Of a stretch of 5,872 bases of DNA, positions 1-5,179 are shown one piece after another (positions within the stretch are counted from its first letter, which is position 1; each line of letters begins with the position of its first letter). Position numbers and translations under genes: made by a program. The stretch is from CAVPDE01 sp964580575 (GTDB lineage: Bacteria; Desulfobacterota; DSM-4660; Desulfatiglandales; HGW-15), in NCBI GenBank assembly GCA_964580575.1, contig CAZOLJ010000152.1:1-5872 (forward strand), given 5' to 3'. The notes under the pieces were generated by a model that was not told the DNA's origin, did no database searches, and saw nothing but the letters and a program-made list of their open reading frames with translations.

Positions 1-2
1 TG

Positions 3-1493
3 CAATGCCATAGCTGTTCTGACCTTTCAATAGGAGAAAAATGGCTCCAGGGGTCTTCTCAGCCCCTGCCGAAGAAGGTTAAGGATCCCACCACAAGACA
101 CCCCGGGGCGATTGAGGCGTTCCGTGGGGAGACTATCGAGAAGCGAGAAAAAGAGGCGTTCTATGACACCGAAACAAGATACAGGAACATTCTTGAGAAC
201 ATTGAGGACGGGTACTTCGAGGTCGACCTTTCAGGCAACATGACCTTCTTCAATGGGTCCATGTGCAAGATCTTGGGGTATTCGGAAGAAGAGTTGAAGG
301 GGATGAACAACAGATGTTTCATGAGTGAAGAGACGTCCAAGAAGGTCTATCAAACATTCAATCAGGTCTACCGGAGCGGAGAACCCACCAAGGCTTTCGG
401 CTGGGAGTTGATAAGAAAGAACGGCGAAAGGCGATACGTTGAAACTTCTGTTTCCCTGGTCCGCAATCCCGAAGGCGAACCTGTCGGATTCAGGGGTATT
501 GCGAGGGATATCACGGAGCTCAGGGCCTTAGACATGGCGCGGAAAAAGGCCATGAATCATCTGTCCCATGAACTGGGCACTCCCCTGGCGATCATCAAAT
601 CCGTTTTAATGAGAATCCCCGGCGAGGTGGAGAGCGGGAATGTGTCAAAGGTGCAAGAGCTGGTTCGAAGGGGGATGCGGCATGTTGAACGATTGAACGA
701 TCTTCAGTACAAGATCGGCGACATCGTCGGTGGGAAAAAGGTCGCGAAAGAAAAATGGGTCATTCTCGGCCTTATTGATACCGCCCTCAGGCTTCTTGAG
801 GAGGTGGAGGATCCGGTCTTTGCGAAGGGCCGTGAGGCTCTGCTGCAAGAGGTCAGAAAGACCCTGGAGTCCGTGGCAGGGGTAGAAGAGATTCGCTGCG
901 GGACCGTGCAGCTAGACGATTTCCTAGAGGACCTCTGTAGGCAGGCGGAACTGAAACTGAATGGAAGGCAGGTGAGCATCATCCGAGAATTCGAACCGGG
1001 AATGAGCATGACGATGGACAGAAAGGTTCTGGGCAAGGTCTGCGGAGGTCTCTTGAAGAACGCGATCGAGAATACCCCGGATGAGGGAGAGGTGGAGGTG
1101 GAGAGCAAGCTTGTGAATGGCCACCCGAGCCTTCACTTCCGGGATTTTGGCATTGGGATCACCCGTGAAAACCAGAACCAGATTTTCCAGGGGTTTTTTC
1201 ACACTCAGGACTCTCATCTCTACTGCTCTAAACACCCCTATGCGTTCAACGCCGGTGGAACCGGCCTCGACCTCCTGCGGGCGAGTGTTTTTGCTGAGAG
1301 ACTTGGGTTCAAAATCGGCTTCTCCAGCGAGAGATGCCGATATCTCCCTTCAGACCGCGATGTATGCCCCGGCAGGATTTCTTCATGCCCCTTCATCAAG
1401 AGCCGCGAAGAATGCTTCGGCTCAGGAGGAACTCTCTTCAAAGTTCTTTTTCCTTCGGGGCTGTTTCCGAGCGAAGTAATGACGGACGCCTGA
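3..1493 (+). CDS. PAS-domain sensor histidine kinase, 5'-truncated by window edge
   Basis: A two-component sensor kinase that would autophosphorylate on histidine and pass the phosphate to a response regulator, which is not in the window. The frame is open from base 3, giving 496 visible residues with no in-frame ATG, GTG or TTG before the ATG at 240. That ATG falls inside a PAS domain, so the true start lies upstream. Visible order: the end of a probable first PAS domain (about 1-45; GAIEAFR then a charged linker), a complete PAS (about 58-172, ending GFRGIARDITE), an H-box with HLSHELGTPL (His189), an unusually long dimerisation/linker region (about 190-330), and a HATPase_c domain with N-box LLKNAIENTP (Asn353), G1 DFGIGI (Asp381), F-box IFQGFF and G2 GGTGLDLL (418-424). 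A four-cysteine insert (Cys445, 455, 462, 471; CPGRISSC core) precedes the last strand, GGTLFKVLFP. No membrane segment is visible, so the visible part is cytoplasmic. Family call is firm; the signal is unknown. Confidence 0.93.
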   Translation, partial: QCHSCSDLSIGEKWLQGSSQPLPKKVKDPTTRHPGAIEAFRGETIEKREKEAFYDTETRYRNILENIEDGYFEVDLSGNMTFFNGSMCKILGYSEEELKGMNNRCFMSEETSKKVYQTFNQVYRSGEPTKAFGWELIRKNGERRYVETSVSLVRNPEGEPVGFRGIARDITELRALDMARKKAMNHLSHELGTPLAIIKSVLMRIPGEVESGNVSKVQELVRRGMRHVERLNDLQYKIGDIVGGKKVAKEKWVILGLIDTALRLLEEVEDPVFAKGREALLQEVRKTLESVAGVEEIRCGTVQLDDFLEDLCRQAELKLNGRQVSIIREFEPGMSMTMDRKVLGKVCGGLLKNAIENTPDEGEVEVESKLVNGHPSLHFRDFGIGITRENQNQIFQGFFHTQDSHLYCSKHPYAFNAGGTGLDLLRASVFAERLGFKIGFSSERCRYLPSDRDVCPGRISSCPFIKSREECFGSGGTLFKVLFPSGLFPSEVMTDA

Positions 1494-1505
1494 TCCGATT
1501 CAGGC
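1488..1505. terminator. Small hairpin spanning two convergent stop codons; possible weak bidirectional terminator
   Basis: GCCTGA at 1488-1493 pairs with TCAGGC at 1500-1505 around a 6-base loop. The left arm contains the TGA stop of the kinase and the right arm contains the stop of the convergent amidohydrolase gene. The position between convergent genes fits a shared terminator. However, the stem is only 6 bp and no T-run follows on either strand, so intrinsic termination is doubtful. Confidence 0.25.
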
Positions 1506-2570
1506 CTGAGTCAGACGAAGCACTTTCTCAGCATTCCCAAGAATAGAATCCGAAAACCCATGAGCCCTTTTGATCACGACGTCCTTGTCCAAGAGGTTCT
1601 CCGTATTCTTTATCTGCTCGTACTCCGCCCACGTCACATCATGGGTAAACCCCGGGAGATGTACCCAACCTTCTATGGGAATGGGAAAGTCCGAACCGTG
1701 GACAAGCCATTCAGGGGGAAAGGTCTCGAGGATCTCTTCGAGAATAGGTATTCGGGTCAATAAGGAAAAAGCAGAGGTGTCCCCCCAGAGCTGAATCGTG
1801 CCGCCCGAGTTTGCACTTCTCATGAAAGCGCCGAATTCCGCGGTTTCGTTCTTATCGATGGGAAACACGGGAGTGGCACAGTGGGCGGCTATGACCGTTA
1901 CGTCGTGTTCAAGAGGTTTATCCAGGAATCTGAAATTGTCTCGCTCTTTTTCCCTGATGCCCTCCGGAAAGGAATACTCAGGACCCACATGGCAGAGCAA
2001 AGGCATTTTGGTTCTGGCCAGGGATTCGTAGTAGTCTTTGTGTTTGGGGGCCCGAAGATTGATGTGCTGCACTGAGGGAATCAGTTTCATGAGCACTGCA
2101 CTCGGATCGCTGACGACAAACTCCAACTCCTCTTCCCAGTCTTTTCGGTTGGGACTCACCGAAGCACCCCAATAAAATTTCTTCCTTGAAAACCCCTCCC
2201 TCATCAGCTGATCATTCAATTCTTTCACTTTCTTGGCCAAGAACCGGTTTGAAACCCAGAGATCGGTTCTTCTCCTGTCAAGTTCGCCCGTCTCCGGGTC
2301 ATAGAGGGCATCCAGGCCCAGCAACACCACTCCGTCGATTTCTTTGGAAGTGCTCAAATACTTGTAAATCAGGGTCAAGTACTCATCGGTGTCGATGGTG
2401 CCGCTCTGGTCAAAGTCAGCGCCGGCCTTTCCAAGATACTTTTCCACGAGCCTGTAGAGAACTCTCGTGAGAAGCTTGTTGTTGTCTTCCGGGTAGAAGA
2501 ACACTTGATCGTCGACCTGATCGATGTCCTTCCCTCTCCCGACCACATGAAAGTGCATGTCGATCTTCAT
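1500..2570 (-). CDS. Metal-dependent amidohydrolase (TIM-barrel, COG2159-like) with inserted EF-hand loop
   Basis: A 356-residue member of the amidohydrolase superfamily. Visible metal and active-site candidates come in the expected order: MHFH at the end of the first strand (His6, His8), a lysine in VLMKLIP (Lys162), LLCHVGPE (His194), IAAHCATP (His230) and HGSDFPIP (Asp294). The C-terminus (DKDVVIKRAHGF) also matches my memory of this branch. Substrate cannot be told; hydrolases and decarboxylases share the fold. Residues 52-63 (DFDQSGTIDTDE) form a canonical 12-residue EF-hand calcium loop flanked by helical sequence, inserted before the second barrel strand, which is unusual for the superfamily. 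No signal peptide, so cytoplasmic. The ATG has a good GAGGG ribosome site 5 bases upstream (2576-2580). It is the last gene of the minus-strand run, 51 bases after the preceding ORF, and its stop lies 6 bases from the convergent kinase. Family call is strong; function within the operon is unknown. Confidence 0.92.
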   Translation of the reverse strand: MKIDMHFHVVGRGKDIDQVDDQVFFYPEDNNKLLTRVLYRLVEKYLGKAGADFDQSGTIDTDEYLTLIYKYLSTSKEIDGVVLLGLDALYDPETGELDRRRTDLWVSNRFLAKKVKELNDQLMREGFSRKKFYWGASVSPNRKDWEEELEFVVSDPSAVLMKLIPSVQHINLRAPKHKDYYESLARTKMPLLCHVGPEYSFPEGIREKERDNFRFLDKPLEHDVTVIAAHCATPVFPIDKNETAEFGAFMRSANSGGTIQLWGDTSAFSLLTRIPILEEILETFPPEWLVHGSDFPIPIEGWVHLPGFTHDVTWAEYEQIKNTENLLDKDVVIKRAHGFSDSILGNAEKVLRLTQA

Positions 2571-2621
2571 TGGATCCCTCGCTTTCTTATATCTCTTTAT
2601 GTGTCTTCCCGTTTTGTGTTC

Positions 2622-2939
2622 TCAGAGGGCCAAGATATTCCGCAGAACGATCGTCTGATAATGACAAGGATTGATCCCGGCTCCGTTATATCGGCGAGCT
2701 GCGTAAGGCCAGTCACAGGGCACATTCTTTCTGATGGGCACGGAGTCATACGAAGCGCTTCCGTAGCACTCGGTTGGAACAAATTTGAAACTCGATCCCT
2801 GATAGATAGGGGTCACCCCCTCCTTGATTTTCTGCTGGCCCGCATCGGCCATGCACTGTTTACAGTCTTTTGGGAAAGTTGCCCTCACTTTAGGTTTTTG
2901 TGGGTATCTTGTCATCCACAGTTTTTGTTGCATCATCAA
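2622..2939 (-). CDS. Small cysteine-containing protein of unknown function
   Basis: I do not recognise this 105-residue ORF. It has five cysteines (26, 29, 58, 75, 92), two of them in DCKQC, plus His93, so a zinc or other metal site is possible but unproven. There is no signal peptide or membrane segment. The start is uncertain: TTG at 2939, ATG at 2936 and 2933, or ATG at 2915 (MTRYPQKPK) are all in frame and none has a clear ribosome site. The frame is the same as that of the upstream 111-residue gene, whose TAA at 2973-2975 is the only stop between them. The gene could therefore be translated by re-initiation or read-through, or be an old C-terminal extension that was cut off. It fills what would otherwise be a 400-base gap in a tight same-strand run. 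A longer ORF overlaps it on the opposite strand, which lowers confidence that this frame is the real one. Confidence 0.55.
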   Translation of the reverse strand: MMMQQKLWMTRYPQKPKVRATFPKDCKQCMADAGQQKIKEGVTPIYQGSSFKFVPTECYGSASYDSVPIRKNVPCDWPYAARRYNGAGINPCHYQTIVLRNILAL

Positions 2940-2972
2940 TGGACAGGGTGCTGCAGTTGCAGCGAAAAAATG

Positions 2973-3308
2973 TTATTTGGGCAGGTTACGAGGGACCGCC
3001 ACCAAGTCCAATTTGATGGTGCTTAACGAGCTTGTCTCAGTGGTCGATCCGAATATGCTCTTAATTTTTCCTTCTTTTTGGCTAAGCTGAACACGCAGTT
3101 CCAAAGTCATTTGGGGTATCGTGTAGATATAGGGTATATCCTCCGGCCAATGAAGGGACTGCATCTGTTCGCTTAACTGCTTGGCGGACTGGGTGCAGGC
3201 CCTTGTCATTTCCTGGAGGAGGTCTGTGAGCGACAACTCCGTCTCGACCTTGGCCCCGCTCTCGCTAGGCATCGGGACTCTGGTATCTAAAGGATCACCA
3301 TTGGACAT
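2973..3308 (-). CDS. Small Trypco2-like domain protein
   Basis: 111 residues. After a flexible, polar N-terminus (1-25) comes an amphipathic helix (about 27-50, starting LTDLLQEMTRACTQ). A beta-rich half follows, with strands at YIYTIPQMTLELRVQL (60-75) and STIKLDLVAVP (96-106). The same order, and the SS..I.L.L...P ending, occurs in the 108-residue protein encoded two genes upstream, and more weakly in the 275-residue protein between them. I compare this layout to the Trypco2 (trypsin-co-occurring) domain, or more loosely to DUF2589. This is from memory of family shape, not a search. No catalytic residues are evident, so a structural or adaptor role is more likely than an enzyme. The start is supported by GGAG/GAGG at 3313-3322, which overlaps the stop of the preceding gene; the two genes are 6 bases apart and probably translationally coupled. 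Confidence 0.82.
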   Translation of the reverse strand: MSNGDPLDTRVPMPSESGAKVETELSLTDLLQEMTRACTQSAKQLSEQMQSLHWPEDIPYIYTIPQMTLELRVQLSQKEGKIKSIFGSTTETSSLSTIKLDLVAVPRNLPK

Positions 3309-3312
3309 TGCG

Positions 3313-3322
3313 CCTCATCTCC
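3313..3322 (-). promoter_or_regulatory. Ribosome binding site overlapping the upstream stop codon
   Basis: On the minus strand this reads GGAGATGAGG, followed by CGCA and the ATG at 3308. It contains the TGA (3315-3317) that ends the 275-residue gene. This placement is typical of translational coupling, where ribosomes finishing one gene start the next, and suggests the two products are made in matched amounts. Confidence 0.6.
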
Positions 3323-4142
3323 TTTTCACTTTCTTAGAGGGTTTCACCTCTCTGCTCCGGTCAATATTGAAGAGCAGAACCGTGGAGGCAAGGGGAGGAT
3401 CGTCACTGGTCACAAAGACGAAGAAATTGGCGTTTTCATGAATCAGATCCACATTCTTGAGATTTCCCCTGTAACCGCTGCTCTCAACCTTGTTTTGTGT
3501 TGCATCGACCGTGAGTTTGGCCTGCCCAAGCTCGTTAGTGCGCAGAGTAACCACGTCCATCGTTCCGCTGTCCCCACCGACAATTTTAAAATGCACGTCC
3601 TGGTCCTTAAGTGGTTGCAGTGAGGGAGAGGGAGTGTCGGGTTTTGATTTCGGCCAAGAATCAGCCGGCGGAACCCCGATCAAAGTGGCGATGAGTTGGA
3701 ATCGCGGACGATCGTTCCCAAGAGGATCTCCGTCTGCGAGCAGGAGCTCGGTTGCCTTGGTCGCTTCGAGCGGCTTCGACTGGACCCGAAACTGGACCTC
3801 GGAGCGCTCCTTATCCGGTGCATCAAAGTCGACAATAACTCTTTTGTCCTTTGAGCCTTCAAAGGATGCTGCTCTGACGCCCACCCTGAGCGTGACGTTC
3901 AAACCGTCAATGACATAGAGAGCACGAATGCCGAGAAGGAACTCTGCTTCGCTGCGGCTTGCCTCATAGCTGCTCCGGTTAGCGCGGCCCAAGCTTTTCT
4001 GGAAAGCGGTCAGCATCTCCTCGAGGGTGACCGGCTGTTCCGTCTCCCTGAGCACCCTCGGTGTGACAAGCCCCTTGGCTCCACGGAACCGACTGAGGCG
4101 AACCGTTGCCTCAGTCTCTCTGGTCGTCTTTTTCTCAACCAT
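3315..4142 (-). CDS. Trypco2-like domain fused to a bacterial Ig-like (Big-1-like) domain
   Basis: 275 residues in three parts. Residues about 38-125 repeat the layout of its two neighbours: a helix (LEEMLTAFQKSLGRANRS), a strand pair around LNVTLRVGVR, and a final strand VQFRVQSKP. A Pro/Ser/Lys-rich linker (about 155-180) follows. Residues about 182-260 look like a bacterial Ig-like domain: VHFKIVGG, then VTLRTNELGQAKLTV, the Thr..(Asn)..Gly-Gln-Ala pattern of Big-1/invasin-type repeats, then FFVFVTSDDP and STVLLFNID. The last 14 residues are strongly basic (KKVKRR end). There is no signal peptide, so an Ig-like domain here would be intracellular unless exported another way. The ATG at 4142 has GAGG 8 bases upstream (4151-4154). 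The gene lies 24 bases after the 108-residue gene and 6 bases before the 111-residue one. Likely a larger scaffold-type subunit; biochemical role unknown. Confidence 0.85.
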   Translation of the reverse strand: MVEKKTTRETEATVRLSRFRGAKGLVTPRVLRETEQPVTLEEMLTAFQKSLGRANRSSYEASRSEAEFLLGIRALYVIDGLNVTLRVGVRAASFEGSKDKRVIVDFDAPDKERSEVQFRVQSKPLEATKATELLLADGDPLGNDRPRFQLIATLIGVPPADSWPKSKPDTPSPSLQPLKDQDVHFKIVGGDSGTMDVVTLRTNELGQAKLTVDATQNKVESSGYRGNLKNVDLIHENANFFVFVTSDDPPLASTVLLFNIDRSREVKPSKKVKRR

Positions 4143-4162
4143 GGCCGAATCCTCTTCTATTG

Positions 4163-4174
4163 CGCCTTAAGGCG
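4163..4174. repeat. Perfect 12-bp palindrome at a gene junction
   Basis: CGCCTTAAGGCG is its own reverse complement. It covers the stop codon (4167-4169 on the minus strand) of the 108-residue gene. As RNA it could form a 4-GC-pair stem with a UUAA loop just ahead of the next gene's ribosome site. It may be chance, an mRNA processing or stability element, or a protein-binding site. Confidence 0.45.
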
Positions 4175-4493
4175 ATTTAGGTTTGACGCTCAGCTCCAGA
4201 CGGATTTTGCTTGAGGCTTCCTCTTTGAAGTTGAATGATCGGGCGTAGGATGCGTTGAGGCTGAAAACATTAATCCCCAGGGACCCTCCTATCCTAAACT
4301 CTTCTGCAGTGTTGATAGAGATCGCAACGTTGATCTCGATGACCGCGGAGTGGACCGTAAGAACATGACCACTCCCTGCGTCTTGGGCTAAGAGTTCCTT
4401 GTTTGCGGCGGCGACAGCCAGACCGAGCCCCTTGATCATTTCAGGTAAAGGCATGGCCACCAGAGCTTCGCTTGCTTTCAAAGTGTCTGCCAT
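4167..4493 (-). CDS. Small Trypco2-like domain protein
   Basis: 108 residues starting MADTLKASEA. A helix (about 16-37, LPEMIKGLGLAVAAANKEL) is followed by a beta-rich half: VLTVHSAVIEINVAISI (44-60), a Gly-rich turn and strand (IGGSLGINVFSLNASYARSF) and the last strand SSKIRLELSVKP (94-105). The pattern matches the Trypco2/DUF2589-like shape best of the three related proteins here; the assignment is from memory. No catalytic motif, signal peptide or membrane segment is seen, so it is probably a cytoplasmic binding or assembly subunit. The frame extends upstream to a possible start at 4589, but ATG 4493 is preferred because it has a strong GGGAGG site 6 bases upstream and the extra 32 residues would not fit the domain. 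It is the first gene after a 288-base gap, so it may lead its own transcript. Confidence 0.85.
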   Translation of the reverse strand: MADTLKASEALVAMPLPEMIKGLGLAVAAANKELLAQDAGSGHVLTVHSAVIEINVAISINTAEEFRIGGSLGINVFSLNASYARSFNFKEEASSKIRLELSVKPKSP

Positions 4494-4499
4494 AATCAA

Positions 4500-4505
4500 C
4501 CTCCC
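4500..4505 (-). promoter_or_regulatory. Strong Shine-Dalgarno site that fixes the start at 4493
   Basis: The minus strand reads GGGAGG, six bases before the ATG at 4493. It decides between this start and the in-frame upstream candidate at 4589, which has no comparable site. Confidence 0.75.
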
Positions 4506-4584
4506 GATTTGATGGAATAGAGAAACCCGAAAATCACCAAAACGTTGGGCCGCCCGAACAAAAATCTGATGTATTCGATGGAAG

Positions 4585-4614
4585 AGCATAAACGGTCAGG
4601 CCCCATGAAATCAA
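4585..4614 (-). promoter_or_regulatory. Candidate sigma-70-type promoter
   Basis: On the minus strand, TTGATT (4609-4614) is followed by an 18-base spacer and TATGCT (4585-4590). Each hexamer matches 4 of 6 consensus bases. It would start transcription about 85 bases before the 108-residue gene. The match is weak and could be chance, but its place in the only long gap fits. Confidence 0.25.
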
Positions 4615-4781
4615 ACGTCACTGGGAACACTGGAAACTCCAACCTTCATGCTATCTTCACTTCTACCACAGAGAATCAGATGCTGCATAGGACAAAGACG
4701 ATTGAAGCCTCTATCCCGCGGAAGAGGGGACATCTCTGCAGCAGGCAAAGACGCGCTTTCTGATCTCGATCATGGCTCCAA

Positions 4782-5165
4782 TCATTTAGGGATGACACGG
4801 CCCAAAACCGTGATGACTTCCGCAAGGACGCTCAGCGACGTACTAACGAGGTCGAGCATTGCGAGTACATCTGTCGTGGCCTGCACGTCTTTCACGAGCT
4901 TTGCATTGCTCGCGGCAAGCGCGGGTAGCATGCTCTTCTGTTCGTCGATCAGGTTAGCGAACGCGGCGTTCTCCGCATGTTCCCAAGCCGTTCGAGCGAA
5001 GTAGCGGTTGCGCCAGTACTCCTGCCTCCGCTCCGGCGGGAAGTCGTCTTCATCCTTCTCGCGATGAGTCTCATAGATCTTCTTTGTCGATTCCCGCACC
5101 TGATCGAGATCTTTTTCAGTGCCGATCTCCTTCCGTTTTTCTGTGCCCTGCTTCCTATTTGTCAT
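4782..5165 (-). CDS. Small helical protein with charged N-terminus and apolar C-terminus, function unknown
   Basis: I do not recognise this 127-residue protein. Residues 1-55 are very rich in Lys, Arg, Glu and Asp (for example REKDEDDFPPERRQEYWRNR). Residues 56-93 are predicted helix by eye (ARTAWEHAENAAFANLIDEQ). Residues 95-125 form a long, mostly apolar helix (VLAMLDLVSTSLSVLAEVITVLG) with acidic residues at 99, 105 and 116. That is too interrupted for a standard transmembrane span but well suited to an amphipathic helix that packs in a bundle or associates with membrane. No signal peptide. The start is supported by GAGGTGA (5169-5175 on the plus strand), and the preceding gene ends 14 bases upstream, so the two are almost surely co-transcribed. 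Confidence 0.82.
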   Translation of the reverse strand: MTNRKQGTEKRKEIGTEKDLDQVRESTKKIYETHREKDEDDFPPERRQEYWRNRYFARTAWEHAENAAFANLIDEQKSMLPALAASNAKLVKDVQATTDVLAMLDLVSTSLSVLAEVITVLGRVIPK

Positions 5166-5168
5166 TTC

Positions 5169-5175
5169 TCACCTC
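5169..5175 (-). promoter_or_regulatory. Shine-Dalgarno site for the 127-residue gene
   Basis: The minus strand reads GAGGTGA, with GAGG six bases before the ATG at 5165. It sits within the 14-base gap after the preceding gene's stop, which supports the chosen start and an operon. Confidence 0.65.
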
Positions 5176-5179
5176 TACG

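Larger units (their letters stand above)
4494..4781 (-). other. 288-base non-coding gap inside the gene run; probable leader/regulatory region
   Basis: This is by far the longest gap in the minus-strand run; the others are 6 to 51 bases. I find no convincing gene in it on either strand. The best minus-strand candidate is a 20-codon ORF (4773 to 4711) with a poorly spaced ribosome site. There is a direct repeat of CACTGG around 4620-4632. A weak sigma-70-like promoter is listed separately. The region most likely separates two transcription units or carries a regulated leader. Confidence 0.5.

Noticed and set aside
41..82. Short plus-strand ORF with an AGGAG site before an ATG at 41
   Set aside because: It ends after 13 codons and lies inside the frame that continues into the kinase, so it is chance overlap.
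704..1108. Minus-strand ORF of 134 codons inside the kinase
   Set aside because: Low-complexity Ser/Arg-rich product lying wholly within a well-supported kinase; a frame shadow.
240..1493. Kinase gene starting at the ATG at 240
   Set aside because: The sequence just upstream in the same frame (RYRNILENIEDGYFEVDL) is the first part of the PAS domain, and the frame stays open to base 3, so this ATG is internal.
2505..3026. 173-codon plus-strand ORF opposite the cysteine protein
   Set aside because: It overlaps the start of the amidohydrolase and the end of the 111-residue gene on the other strand, and its product resembles no family I know. It remains the main rival to the 105-residue call.
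3490..3918. Plus-strand ORF of 142 codons opposite the Ig-fusion gene
   Set aside because: Ser-rich shadow within a gene with a ribosome site, domain pattern and operon spacing.
4167..4589. Longer version of the 108-residue gene starting at 4589
   Set aside because: The extra 32 residues have no ribosome site and do not resemble the domain; the ATG at 4493 has a strong GGGAGG site.
4711..4773. 20-codon minus-strand ORF in the long gap (MIEIRKRVFACC start)
   Set aside because: The GGAG site is only two bases from the ATG, and the ORF is too short to support without conservation.
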